DNA of 64,000 nucleotides from Phallusia mammillata (GCA_003260075.1 QLIY01000008.1:124001-188000); one strand, 5' to 3'. Shown: positions 38,399 through 50,568, counted from the first letter of the stretch. The notes: generated by a model not told the origin, from the letters alone. Made by a program: numbers and translations.

Positions 38399-38863
38399 GT
38401 ATTTACAAACCGACAACAACTTAACGTGACAAGAAGCAAACTTCTTCATCCTGTCCCATGAAGTCACCAACATATCTAACATGATCAACAATATATGTAA
38501 GAGTTACTGGACGCAGTTTCGCAGCTGATTGGGTGATGTAAGTCACGTGGTGCTTACAAGGTGTTGACGGTTTTAAAACCAGGTGGTATGTCAGGATTTT
38601 AACGATGTACAAAAGGACATTTTTTTTGTAAAATTACAAATTGTTTTTGACAGTCCGAATTTTAGAAACGTACACAAAAGCGAAGTGTTTGACTTCATAC
38701 AAATTTGTTGTCGCAAATGGCTACTATTTTTTTTCACGGGACGAAACTTTTACACCAGCAAGGTTACAATTTTGAACCGTTAGTAACACTCAATGAGTTT
38801 TGCATAACGCTCCAAATAAAACTCGTCGTATGTTGTATATAGTTGACGCAACAAACAATAAAT

Positions 38864-38879
38864 ATTCTATTTGAATAAG
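38864..38879 (+). repeat. Exact genomic copy of the Ciona spliced leader
   Basis: ATTCTATTTGAATAAG followed by GAACTGCATGTG rather than GT, so not a leader RNA gene. An open frame continues for about 80 codons to 39116. It could be the body of a trans-spliced mRNA that was reverse-transcribed and inserted, but no family is recognised and no poly-A tract is obvious. Confidence 0.6.
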
Positions 38880-39763
38880 GAACTGCATGTGTCATTTAAG
38901 CGAAATAGAAATTCCTTTACCAAAATAAGACTGATCCTCCTTAACCAAGGATTTTTTCGTCACTTGTTACTAGACGCAACATTTGAATGCCAACAAATGC
39001 GCAATGATTGTTGCACAACACTCTTACAAACCGTGAACAGCCGTATATCGTATTTAATTGACGCAAGGTTTGGAATGGCATGTGACGTAGATACGCGTGA
39101 CAGGATGGTCTAAACTTTGCTCTCTAATCGGGTTAAGAGCGCTACAGTGGCGGATTAAGCGAGTCTGACGATGCCGAGATAACTAAGAGATGCGTCATAG
39201 AAATCACGAAAACGCAGCTCGGCTCGGGATCACCACGCAAGTTACGTTTTCCCGGTGAAACCAACGTAGGCGTGTTGAAGGTGTTTATACCACGCGGCAA
39301 TTCTCAATCAAACATAGTCAAAGATCCGGCTGATAAGACTTAAGAGGAACTATGTTGCATGACCTGTTCTAGCGCCCCAAGCTTAATAAAGCACAGTTGT
39401 TTTACATGAATGTTAAATAACCTTGTGTTGCCAATCAGTTCGTATTTGACTCATAGTTGAATTACGTTTACGGGTGACTTAAAAAACTCGTTAACTTACC
39501 TAATAGATGTTAAACCAAGAATTGAGATATTTCTCAAAAGATAAAAAATCAGTTTCCTGATTTAGTCCGTACTGTTTTGCAAGGCCATTTACGCACGCTA
39601 GTACTATAATGTTGACCAGGTCAATAAGTAGCAACTTTTCTAGAATAGTTTTCTGCAACAGTTTTGCCAAAATTAAAAAGTAAAATTGTATCTCATATAA
39701 GTGACCAAGGAGTAAACGAGGCAAAAAAGATTGATAGTTCTGGTTTATCACAATTCTCACAAG

Positions 39764-40015
39764 TGCAATGTTTATAAAGTGATGGATGAATCTAGCAGGC
39801 CTTTCTCAATCAGACACGTCGAAAAGATTGTGCAGATAAGGTTGAAACGCCTACGCCGTCTGAGCAAACGTTGCACACCGGTCTACTGCGGTTCCACGTA
39901 CAGGGAAGAGCACGAACTCAGACGTATCCGTCACCTAGCACGTGACCTTTGCATTTTGGCGCGCTGTTGCGTAAGATATCTGGCCACTGCGGTGATGATT
40001 TCATTATTAACGTGA
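39764..40015 (+). CDS. Gene 2 terminal exon, Arg/Cys-rich C-terminus
   Basis: An acceptor (CAATTCTCACAAG) is followed by 83 codons and TGA at 40013-40015. It reads MDESSRPFSIRHVEKIVQIR from the internal ATG at 39782, then a strongly basic stretch LKRLRRLSKR, several Cys, a second Arg-rich helix and a hydrophobic tail YLATAVMISLLT that could be membrane-associated. Two AATAAA signals follow within 70 bases (40042, 40081), as expected for a last exon. It could instead be a single-exon gene of 77 codons starting at 39782. It lies 350 bases from gene 1's large exon, on the opposite strand. Unrecognised. Confidence 0.6.
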   Translation, partial: CNVYKVMDESSRPFSIRHVEKIVQIRLKRLRRLSKRCTPVYCGSTYREEHELRRIRHLARDLCILARCCVRYLATAVMISLLT

Positions 40016-40041
40016 CCCGTGCTCGTTTTGGAAGTTTGAGT

Positions 40042-40047
40042 AATAAA
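40042..40047 (+). terminator. Polyadenylation signal of gene 2
   Basis: AATAAA 27 bases after the stop codon, with a second at 40081-40086. Confidence 0.5.
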
Positions 40048-40368
40048 ATGGTATGCCTAAAGTTGAAACAGTCACAAGTTAATAAAGAGAAGTTTTTTCA
40101 GATTTTTTTGACATTTGGAAATATATTAGTACTGTTTACCTGTACAAAACGGTGACTTTCATTCCAGTATTTAAACTTTAACAACAAACTAAATCTTAAC
40201 ACAGACAATGCACTTCATGAATACAACACAAACACACCAAACCTAATAGACAACCCATCTTTGTCAATCCAAACCTAATTCCTGTATTGATTATTCTGAC
40301 TGACGCGGTAATAAAATACACATAAAAATCTTTTCTAAAATCAGCTTACAATACCAGAGCAAACTTAC

Positions 40369-41008
40369 GAAGATCTGATTGGTTTTCCATTAGTTTCCGC
40401 ATAAAAACATCCCACGAAAATCGAATCGAGTCTCCCCACATAGTGATAGGGGAGCGGTGATGATCACCACCAAGGAGGACAGCGCTCTGAACCAGACGTC
40501 TTCTCTTCTTCTGTGATCCCTTTCTCTTCTTCTTAAACTCCGCACCCTCCGGAGGAGAGAAGAGCGGATTGAGGTCCTCCACTGATGGAAGCATCTGAGT
40601 CCTGCCTCCGTGTAATCCTTTAAGATCCATTTCACTTGCACTATACGCAAGCTCTTTATATTTTTCATCCCAAATCGAGTCTTCTGTGACCCGAGAAACA
40701 TCGCAAGACATTGGACGTCGAACTGGTCTCGGTTTTGCGAGGTTTGTACGAAGTTGGACAGGTTTTGTTGGAGAGAAGACATCACTGGATGAATTGGAGA
40801 TCCCACGTCTATTTGCCAACTCTCCTGCTCCGAAGAAGATGTTGCTTGAGCTGTCCTTGCGAGGAAGACGGAATGATGCAGGACGCGGGGGTTTAGAAGT
40901 CCGGCGTTTGTGAGTCGGTGACTGGCTGACACTTCTGTTTAACGTGGGCCGAGACATGCTTAAATTGGGCTCCGCTTGATCTGACGATGAAGTACTGGGT
41001 AACTTCAT
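40369..41008 (-). CDS. Gene 1 large N-terminal exon, Ser/Arg-rich
   Basis: The longest coding block in the window: 213 codons from ATG 41008, closing at donor GTAAGT (40363-40368) in phase 1, exactly the phase needed by SAM exon 1. It is rich in Ser, Pro and Arg, with phosphorylation-like strings (NRSVSQSPTHKRRTSKPPRP) and a polybasic KKKRKGSQKKRRR, and ends RFSWDVFMRKLMENQSDL just before the SAM domain. An in-frame TGA directly precedes the ATG, so either this is a first coding exon from an internal promoter, or the exon starts at an inner acceptor (about 40993), whose phase would fit the 45142 exon. The N-terminal region of DLC proteins is poorly conserved, so membership rests on strand, phase and adjacency. 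Confidence 0.82.
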
Positions 41009-43582
41009 TCAACAAGTTTTAAGTAAATGTCAGTTCAACTAAGATTGCACGTTTTTGTAAACTTTCCAATTAACGGTCCACAGTTGTTTAGAGAAGACAG
41101 TTTCAGGTCACATAGCATGTGTTCAGGTAAGAATTCCTAACAGTTACACAAAATTCGAACTGATTCCTTGCACTTGTCAGCTGTAAGTTATTGTAAGTGA
41201 GTTAGTGCCAAATAATATTCTTTCTGTAGAGAATTGCCTTCTGGTCGTACATTATATATAGCTGTCAGCTACTTCTAGCTCTAAATTTCTCTTTGTAAAG
41301 ACCCACAGTAATTTTACTCTGGATATCAAAGAAAACGATGTTATTTCAAGGCTGCCACGTCGTTAAAAACGAGCTTGCAATGCTAATTTATAACCCAAAA
41401 GAAACAAATGCGCGTTCTAAACTTCACATGCCTGCAGCAAAAAGCCTTAAGACAGTAAGCAATTGTAACCTTTTATATAGTCTGAGTGCAGCAAATACCA
41501 CGAGCACTAAGCCATAGGTATGTGCGGTGCGAGACAATGCTATCATCTCCTTTATATATTGAACTAATAAGCAATTAGCCACGTGCCAGGCGTGATTGCA
41601 ACACTGACAATTTCCCCAGGGACGTCTCTCTACTCTCTAGTAACTGTGAAACTATAAAATATGGGTAGAGAGATTTGGTTTAACAGTGACTTTTGCTATA
41701 CGCTCCTGTCGAGATTGTATCAAAACCCATATCAACACAAAGAAAAGTTTCGGTGTTAAGCACCAATTTTACCCTAATGTACCAACAAACAACATACAAA
41801 TTCATGATAAGTTGAAATGTAGAAATACTGATGTTGGTTAAACATTACAAGTGCAGTGTTATGTGAAAGAATTTATTGGCAGAAAAGATTCGTTCATTTA
41901 CAAACGATTTTATACTTATTTGCTTTTTACAGCCCTTAGTGAGGTAACAAATACGCTTGTCAAGGGTTCAGATAAAAGGTTTTCGCAACGTGTATAGCTA
42001 TCATAAGGTTGGCACGTCACATGACGTTACGTAATATATGGAAAGTGGAAAATATTTCCAAACAACCTTTGTGTGATTGACAATAATTTCTACACAGTAA
42101 CTACAAGTTTTTAGAAGGAAAACGCACTTCTTTACTAAAATTCTAATAGAATAAGATCTTACATAGACTGACGATGCTTATTCATGTAAAATATACATCT
42201 TCATTTGAAACTTTTTTCAATTATTGCCTTTTGTTATTACTTTATGACCAGTTAATATGGCCTTATTAAATTATGGGTTGCGTTAAGTGGAGTAATGCGT
42301 GATACAACCAAGCACATTAAGTACTAACTTCAAAAACAAACAATTGAATATTTCAAGACCCAAGAACGTCAATCTAAAAATAGCCACCCTTTAGCACTTG
42401 TTGTGTTATTGTGCAACGTGTAAGCTTGGGGTAGTGCAAACTACTGGCAAACGTACACAAGCTAGCTAAGCAGCCTGGCATAGTCACAACAGCATAAGGA
42501 TGCAATGGCGTCTATCCTCAATTCATTCCTCTGCATATCACCAAACGACACGTTTCCTCTGCCTATAACGCGCGGAAATTATAAATCAAGCAAGCGCCCG
42601 ATGACGTTAGGCGTAACATAATATGACCGACCACAACAAAATGATGACTGTAATTGAAGCAAACCTAAGATATCGAAATTTAACGCAAACAAAGTTTAAC
42701 ATTGAATTTGACCGACCACAACAAAATGATGATTGTAATTAAAGCAAACCCAAGATATACCCCCCCCCCGCAAACAAAGTTTAACATTGAATTTGACCGA
42801 CCACAACAAAATGATGACTGTAATTAAAGCAAACCCAAGATATGTCGAAATTTTAACCAAACAAAGTTTAACATTGGATTTTTTCAGGCATTATCATGTT
42901 AAAGTAAACTTAAACTCAGTCAAAAGTGCGAAAAACTAGGACGAATCTATGATGGACTACGATTAAGAGTTGATCGTTAAAAATTTTTAATAAAAGACCT
43001 ACATTAAAACGGAGCAAAGCACAAAATTGGATTCTTTAGGCAAATCTTTCTAATCAGTTTAAAAATTTTTTTTTAATTTGGATGCTTATGCAACTTTTAT
43101 ATCATGGTAAATGGCAATACCAAAAGCGACCCCCCCCCCAAGTGCGAAAAACTAGGACGAATCTATGATGGACTACGATTAGGAGTTGATCGTTAAAAAT
43201 TTTTAATAAACGACCTACATTAAAACGGAGCAAAACACAAAATTGGATTCTTTAGGCAAATCTTTCTAATCAGTTTATTTTGAAGTGATTTTTACCAGTA
43301 TAGTCGAAAATTAGTAAAAGATAACTAGAAGTTAATGTCACTGAAAACTTTGAAATTTAAACCGTACAAAATTTAATTTGGATGATAAGCTGCAATTGGA
43401 TGCTTATGCAATTTTGGATGTGATGCTTATGCAACTTTTATTTTACATTAATTTGGATGCTTATGCAACTTTTATATCATGGTAAATGGCAATAACAAAA
43501 GCGGATTTTAGTAGCACATAAGACGTTTGCTTTCTAAAAGGTTGTTTAAATTTTATCATCGGTTATCTGGTTCTTGGCAAAG
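41009..43582. repeat. Intron with C10-linked duplications
   Basis: No exon is supported at 41009-42600. Three copies of a unit containing GACCGACCACAACAAAATGA lie at about 42625, 42710 and 42794, with C10 at 42760-42769. A second pair (about 42923-43129 and 43140-43504) flanks C10 at 43130-43139; copy 2 contains extra sequence where copy 1 is shorter, as expected of two haplotypes. Confidence 0.7.
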
Positions 43583-44014
43583 ATGTCCATGACCAAGTAT
43601 TCAATCATGTCACGCAAAACGCAGTGGACACACGAAGTTTGCAAAGTTGCTCTCGGTCAGTACTGGGTGACCGCTGGAACAGAGTTCAAGCTACTGCTGT
43701 CAGTTGTGGTAGGTTATTTTTAAGTCGCGACAACTTTCATGAATGGTATATCACGACGAAAAGGTTTGCGCTTAGTCGACCTCGTCTGTGACGTCACAAA
43801 GAGCAACAACACAAACATGATGACAACACAATGGTTTGAGAACAACAAGTATTGTTGTCATTGTTTTTTTTTAGAACAGCGAAACTGTTTATGTCCTGCT
43901 CTGCACGTAGTCACGCCTTTTGAGTGGATATTAGATCAACGACGCATGCTATATGGACTGGTCTATTGGGATGATCGGTTCTTAATGAGGAAACATACCA
44001 AAGCTAAGCGATGA
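43583..44014 (+). CDS. Possible small two-exon gene
   Basis: ATG at 43583 opens 42 codons (MSMTKYSIMSRKTQW, then HEVCKVALGQYWVTAG) to a GTAGGT donor at 43709, phase 0. An acceptor after a T-run (43865-43874) starts a second open stretch. In phase 0 this gives 11 codons to a stop. The longer frame (QRNCLCPALHVVTPFEWIL to TGA 44014) needs phase 1 and does not match. TGACGTCA lies in the intervening sequence at 43789. Not recognised; the phase conflict makes it doubtful. Confidence 0.25.
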
Positions 44015-44062
44015 CGATGGTGGAAAATATAGACCACTAGACCAGATTCTATAAAGTTTTGA

Positions 44063-44331
44063 AAACCACGTGGTTGAACCGGCGTATTACCACTTTAGCA
44101 AGAAATAAGCTTCGACTATTTTTTACGGATGAAAAGCACTGACTTAAAAGAGTAGCGTAATTAACAGCAAATTGGCACTTGTAGCGATGCGCCCCCCCCC
44201 CAAACCACGTGGTTGAACCGGCGTATTACCACTTTAGCAAGAAATAAGCCTTGACTATTTTTTACGCATGAAAAGCACAGACTTAAAAGAGTAGCGTAAT
44301 TAACAGCAAAATTGGCACTTGTAGCGATGCA
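44063..44331. repeat. Direct duplication (~128 bp units) around C10
   Basis: Copies at 44063-44190 and 44202-44331 flank ten C at 44192-44201. Between 44332 and 45141 no gene is supported. Confidence 0.85.
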
Positions 44332-45141
44332 TAGTTCAATCACCTGAGGGATCACCACTGTTGCAAAAAACACTAGGATATTACAACGTTTGAATAAGAA
44401 AATGGCCACGTTTTAAGTCCCTTCGTAAGTAATTTTAGTTTTGTTATGAAAGCTACTTTGTTCAAAACACTAAAAACTAAAACATTGATACACGAAACTT
44501 TTCACTCAACCTTGTATCCTTGGCACCATAAATGACAACGTTTAAAGTCACTTCTTTGATAGCTTTGTCTCTTTTTGAAACTACCTTGTTCAAAAACTAA
44601 CATATTCCTTCACGCAACATCGTATCCTATATAGACACTGTAAACACTTCAAATAGGCAATAGAACCCTAGAAATCACCTTGTTAAAATATAAAACATAC
44701 TTACACTAAACACAAGACGAAATAAGTTATGCAAAAACATGCCAGACCTTTTAACACACAAACACACTGAAACACCACATGACTGCAAGCTCCTAACTCA
44801 CTTGGCTTCGTTCCAGCACCTTGCCTCCTAAACAGGCACTAGTCTGCCCAATAAGTTACAATACTGCAGAACAAGTATAATTCAGAAGCACAAAAATTAA
44901 GCAAGCCTACAGATCCTTCCTTACAGCCGTGCACTCATAACTTGTATAATACGGCCTTATACTGTCAAAGCATGTACAGTGTATAGACCAGTATATAGAG
45001 CATAGTAACAGACATGCACTATAGTAGGGAAGCCTGGTCTGCTGCTGAGCACTGCAGAGGATGTAACCCTGCCCGTATGCGTGCAGTGACGAAACAATTT
45101 CCGTTATTGCAACAAAGGAAAGGGGGGGATCTCACTCTTAC

Positions 45142-45251
45142 ACACAGGCACGGCACCGCGTTGTTGTCGTTTGTGATAAAACAATGAAAGCCCCATATGA
45201 TATGGAAGAGTAATTGACCCTGTACGCACGTGATAATAACGTGGCGTCAAA
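45142..45251 (-). CDS. Candidate 5' exon of gene 1
   Basis: An outstanding pyrimidine-rich acceptor (TCTTACTTCCAAATCCAACCAG) and a GTAAGAG donor enclose 110 bp, phase 0 to 2, reading FDATLLSRAYRVNYSSISYG, then FIVLSQTTTTRCRAC. Phase 0 matches the upstream exon at 49950-50048, and phase 2 matches the inner acceptor near 40993 of the large exon. No conserved motif supports membership, so it may be alternatively used or belong to another gene. Confidence 0.42.
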
Positions 45252-47927
45252 CTGGTTGGATTTGGAAGTAAGACGAAGTAAAGAAGAAAAAAAGTAACTA
45301 TTGGAAAATTTATCCTTGGGATTGCGAAGCAATTATTTCAAAGAAGTTGTCGAAATGTGTGAGCAGAATTTTGAAATTCAGAAGCGGAATAAAAACCTAC
45401 AAATTCTAAAGTATGTGTTTGAACGTGTTCAAGGTGTCATAACCTGCAATGCATGGCGGTGCTGGCATCATGCGACAGCGTTTAACGTTGTAACCACATG
45501 TCTCAGTTCCATCATTTGCAAACAACCGATATAAACGCTAAACACTCACTCGGCAAGCCTAACTGTCCCTTACCCCACATAGTATTGGGAAAATCCCATA
45601 AAAACTTGTTTAAAAATAAAAAAAATCTTGATCCCAGACAAAACTTAAAAGACATTGAACAAAAAAAGCACATTTACAAAATTTAACAAACGTCAATCTG
45701 TTGCAATATATCGACAGGAACAACAAAACATGTTTTTTTGCAAAATATCATTTTAAACTCAATATTGCCATCTTGTGGCCGAATAAATCTTCACAATTTT
45801 CCTCGAGTACATGCTTTGGACTGGAAGTTATCACAATTCTTTTACTACAAACTAATCTTACCTGCAACTTTGGTTTCTTTGTCTCGAAGACCCTGTGAAA
45901 GCAAAAACATGAAATGGTCAGTTAGGCAGATGGCTGACAATGTACAATGCATAATCTAGTTTTATACATAGACATAGATCGATTTTTCACAGTACCGGTG
46001 TGTTATGTCTCATTAGGATACGTTAGACTTAAGTAAAACAATAACGCACACGTTGCCATGCTTTGACATTGACATTAAAGTTGGTCAGAGCTGATTTAGA
46101 ATCTTAATGACCTCAGGACGTCGGTTCATTGTAAATGACCCTTTGCAGAATGTTGTGTTAACAAATTTTTAAACACGAATGTTGCTTATGATCAGAATCA
46201 GTCAGCACGATTCAATTATTGTTGGCATTATAGGTTTCTAATTCAAATAGAACCTCCTTTGTTTCACAAACTTGCGTATTACGATGTTGCATAACCAAGA
46301 GAGATAATTGGGGCCACATTTTGACATCGACAATCGAGCGGTCGATGGCAGCAATAAATAGTGCGGTCAGCGACAGGAAATAGTTTGTTTGGCAATAAAC
46401 TGAAGCATTCCATGATCGGCATGTGAAAACGCATGTGGTCCCTTTTTAGTGCACAACGTAAAACATTTAAAAGATAAAATACTATAAGCATGGAAAATAG
46501 TCATACAAATATATATTTCGTACAATACTGCATTTTATGATTGCTGATGTAACAATATGAGATTTTTAACTAAACCTAAAATTTAGGCTTGAATTCAAAA
46601 GGTATAAGCACGAAACGAAACAAGAACCGAATCTGAACATTGTTTAAGGCCCACATGTAATCTATATCAGATGCGCAAATTTGGCATACAGGTCTACATA
46701 AATATCTATGGAATGTACGGTCGTACGCAACGAATCAATATGTACCCTGTAAATACGCGCATTCCGCGCAAAGAAAGTAAAAGTGCGACGCAAATGTTGC
46801 AGGAATCAGGCAATTTTTTGTTCAAAAAAAACTATAATAAGTCCGAACCCGAAGGAAAAGCTTGAGATACTCGTCAAAAAGCGCCAATAAATGTGAGCCA
46901 AAAAGTTTTTTATTTTTTATTTTACCATTACAATTTTGGGAGCAACCTGTAAAAACTTTGGAGGCAAAGAATTCAACCAAAACACCCCCCCCCCGAGATA
47001 CTCGTCAAAAAGCGCCAATAAATGTGAGCCAAAAAGTTTTTTTATTTTTATTTTACCATTACAAAGTTGGGAGCAACCTGTAAAAACTTTGGAGGCAAAG
47101 AATTCAACCAAAACTCTTTAAACAAATGAATAAATTAACTATTGGCAAAAAAGGAGTTTATTAACAATGGCCATTAGGACACATATCGGAATGCGAAACA
47201 ACTGTTTATCGTCCATTAAAAACTATAACTTCCGAAACCCAGTGACCCGATGACCTGACCGGCAGTTAAAATAGGAGGCTGTTTGTTTGGTCATAAACAT
47301 TACGAGAATTCCAGATCCGCTTTGCAGAATTGCAGTGTCGTTTCTGCACGCGTGCCTTTGATTGAGAAATGTTATAGAAGCATGTTAACATGTTATTAGC
47401 TGTATATCGGTCGTCGTGGTGGTCGATATGTTTGCATGTAGCTTGTTACATCTTATTAACATGCGTTTGTACATAAATCCGCAACTAAACAAGCCGTAAA
47501 GAAGGATATATAATGTAAAATATGCCCCCTGCTGTTTTATTATTTTGAACTATATCGTGTTTGAATATAGTGTTGTTGAATATAGTATAGTAAATTTCAT
47601 AAACTATTAATCAGGGATATTTGACTTATCCGACGTTGTCCCATTCGGGGCGTTTTGTCAGGGTAATGTCAGCTACCCAACATAATCGTTCTTATAACAC
47701 CACACACAATAAGCTATAGCAAAATTGAAAACATATTTTGACTGTAGCAAGAAATCATGTATAACTTATATAAGGGTTATTTTGGTTTGGCAAAAATAGT
47801 TAACTCTAGATCACAAAACTGATTCAAATATCTCGTATCAAAAAATAAGGTTGACATATTTGAGAACTAACGAGCTCTTGTGGCAGGCATCGCACTTTAA
47901 TTGCAGCGCACACAAAATCCTGTCGAA
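45252..47927. other. Intron-like stretch with one C10 duplication
   Basis: A degenerate spliced-leader match (14 of 16 bases) lies at 46238-46253 on the minus strand. Copies at about 46865-46984 and 46995-47114 flank C10 at 46985-46994. A 28-codon helix-like open stretch from ATG 45354 (+) ending at a GTGTCA donor was considered but has no partner exon. Confidence 0.5.
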
Positions 47928-48077
47928 ATGGCACAAGACCCACAGTGTAATTTACTCCCAGTGTTACACTCGCCACGCCCTAATGTCCACCAAGTAAACC
48001 TAGATATCAACCACAGCCATTTTCAGCAATCAAGTCTTAATCTCGTGCAAACAAATCCAGACTACCGAGTTTTTAAG
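47928..48077 (+). CDS. Weak candidate first exon, unknown gene
   Basis: ATG in good context (GAAATGG) opens 50 codons (MAQDPQCNLLPVLHSPRP, then NVHQVNLDINHSH) to a GTTTGT donor, phase 0. The region from 47975 is present twice around 12 C at 48151-48162, and two of the few substitutions between copies (Phe to Leu, Asp to Tyr) change amino acids, which argues against strong protein constraint. The possible partner exon is at 48640-48747. Confidence 0.22.
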
Positions 48078-48639
48078 GTTTGTTTTCAAGCTCTTATTTT
48101 CAGTTATTCCGGTTGTTTGTTGTGTTTGGTACGTGCGTCATATGCGGAATCCCCCCCCCCCCACGCCCTAATGTCCACCAAGTAAACCTAGATATCAACC
48201 ACAGCCATCTTCAGCAATCAAGTCTTAATCTCGTGCAAACAAATCCATACTACCGAGTTTTTAAGGTCTGTTTGCAAGTTCTTGTTTTCAGTTATTCCGG
48301 TTGTTTGTTGTGTTTGCTACTTGCGTCATATGCGGAACTTTAACTATAGGCTTTTTACAGGGCACGTTTAACCAAAACTTATTTATAGTTTAAATTTAAA
48401 TTTGCCTTTCAAAAAAAATATGATGCACCATAAAAAACAACATCAAACAACTTCAACACGAGCACACCAAAATAGTTTTTCTTGTATAACTTACGCCCTA
48501 AACCTACAGACGAAGTGTTTTAGCAGCGTCCTTAACGTACTTTGTACTGTTGAATGAGTTGCGCTTCAAAAATATACATGTAAACAGCATTTGGATATTA
48601 CCGAAAAGTACGGGAAAAAATTACAAACATAATCCACAG

Positions 48640-48747
48640 GGAGGCATTCAATACTTAGTACTAACCAGCTCACCGGCTAGATTATCTCACAACTCTTATC
48701 TTCAAAGCTTAATTCAAAACACATTAATCAGTCAACAGCGCAGTTGA
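48640..48747 (+). CDS. Weak candidate terminal exon, unknown gene
   Basis: After acceptor CATAATCCACAG, 35 codons (GGIQYLVLTSSPARLSHNSY and on) to TGA at 48745-48747, phase 0, compatible with 47928-48077. The region is duplicated at 48792-48926 around C10 (48782-48791); both copies stay open to the same stop but differ at three clustered amino acids. Possible small gene antisense inside gene 1; may be chance. Confidence 0.22.
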   Translation, partial: GGIQYLVLTSSPARLSHNSYLQSLIQNTLISQQRS

Positions 48748-49949
48748 GCAAACAATTTTATCGGGTTCGCGTAGTGTGAAACCCCCCCCCCTCAATACTT
48801 AGTACTAACCAGCTCACCGGCTAGATTATCTCACAACTCGTATCTTGAACGCCTAATAAGAAACACATTAATCAGTCAACAGCGCAGTTGAGCAAACAAT
48901 TTTATCAGGTTTGCGTGGTGTGAATTGCCCGGTAAACTGACAAGATAGAGAACACAACTTACTTAAACATTACTGAATCTCAACACATTTCTTATAACCT
49001 GTTTATTTTGGCCCGTTACAGCAGATCCAAAGGAATCTTATCATTAGGTTTTGTTATTACGAGTAAGCAATGTTTTTCAAAATGTAATTATGACTAGTAA
49101 GAGAGAAGCCAAATTTAGAGAACATCACTTAAGATACTTTGCAATAACTTCAGTTAACAGTTTTGGGTAGGATTTCAGTTTTTATCAATTGATTTGACAA
49201 CATTATGATTTAATTTACCAAACCTTCAGAAAATATGCTAAGAATTGAGAAAACTGGTTCTAAAAAAGCCAAAACAATTTTCACTTGAGCGATTCGTTTG
49301 AAGTTGGGAGATAGGGTATCTACACTGCCGACACAAAGCGGTAAAAACTGATAGGACATCTTAAAACAACAAGACGTGTAAATTTACACCCGCTAAAAGC
49401 AGTTTTACCTGCATAACTGGTGCAAGTTTGCATAGGAAGGCCGATAAAGCCGTACAACGTGATAGACCGGAGCAATTTAAGAAATAAACTTTTCACTGCA
49501 TTTTAATCTACATGTTTTCATGCTACTGTGTTGTGCCATGTTTGTTGTAAGTGTAAATGAAGGTGGCTAGTGCTGGATTTGAACCAATAAATTGTCGTTT
49601 GGAAAGTTAACAATCTGCCTGACCGTGGAACGCCAAACCACTAATACAAAGTCTTGAACAAAGTAGTCAAAAGACTTAGGCTAAGAGTCTTATTGTTGCA
49701 GAACACACGCGACCAAAGAAAACAAAGTGTTGAATGGGATTCAAACCACCGACTCTATGTTTGCGACCAAAACAAACTAAATATTATAGCAAGGAATGAA
49801 TACTACAACACCCAGACGCGTAGAAGGCATGTCCCGATTAAAGCAAAAAAAAAACGTGGTTATGTAGAAACGTTACCGGCTAGTAACATCGGGTTTGTGG
49901 TGGGATTCGAACCCACGACAGTAAAATCCCATTACAAAGGATTATTCAC

Positions 49950-50048
49950 CTTGTACTTTGTCTTGTTGTTGTGCTGAAGTTGAGGAGAGTTGGTAGGAGA
50001 TGAAGGTACTGATGAACTTCGTGAGCTGCTCACGTCAAAATCATCAGC
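49950..50048 (-). CDS. Gene 1 5' exon, Ser-rich
   Basis: A 99-bp exon between acceptor TATTTGTGTAG and donor GTGAAT, phase 0 to 0, reading ADDFDVSSSRSSSVPSSPTN, then SPQLQHNNKTKYK. The Ser-Ser-Pro run and acidic start are typical of a disordered, phosphorylated linker. It follows the 50814-51230 exon in phase 0. A tRNA-like B box overlaps the intron directly downstream (49901). Confidence 0.6.
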
Positions 50049-50242
50049 CTACACAAATAATGAAGACATTTAATTGCGACATACAAATTTGAACACATAA
50101 TTGGTCAACAGCAAAACGCGATTATAGAGTACTACATTGATGAATTTGTTCGCCAAGAACTTGAGGAAATTTCCCTACAACCCGAGTTGTTTTACGTGGC
50201 GGAAATGTACAAATGCTTACGGTTGGGGCTGTTGGATTAAGG

Positions 50243-50568
50243 CAGTGGTTCCCAAACTTTGTTGGTCTGTGGCCCAAATGTCTATTTAATAGCGATTCGT
50301 GGCTCACCACGTGCTGAAATTTGGGCACAAACAAAAAAACTCAAAAACACAGGCGAAATTTTCTAGCAATTTATTTTTAATGAGATACATGCTCCTGAAA
50401 TTTGGCCACAAGATTCGGAATTCTTTCCAAATATTATGTTTTTCAAAACAAAGTGCATAATATCTACAGTATAACAAAACGGTAGAATCTGTGCAAGTGG
50501 CTCTCTGGCCCATTGAAAATGTCTTGGTGGCCTTGTACTGGGCCATGGCCACAGTTTGGGAACCACTG
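50243..50568. mobile_element. hAT-type MITE with 8-bp target duplication
   Basis: Begins CAGTGGTTCCCAAACTTTG and ends CACAGTTTGGGAACCACTG, inverted ends of the common CAGTGGTTCCC hAT group. It is flanked by GATTAAGG and GACTAAGG, an 8-bp duplication with one difference. 326 bp, no transposase. It lies in the intron between two gene 1 exons. Confidence 0.88.

Noticed and set aside
38864-38879. Spliced-leader RNA gene
   Set aside because: The leader is followed by GAACTG, not GT, and no tandem repeat or Sm-like site is present.
45354-45437. Helix-like open stretch on plus strand ending at GTGTCA
   Set aside because: In-frame stop upstream, no acceptor with a pyrimidine tract and no partner exon.
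49654-49977. 107-codon plus-strand ORF
   Set aside because: Contains the tRNA-like FEPTT string and overlaps the antisense of a gene 1 exon.
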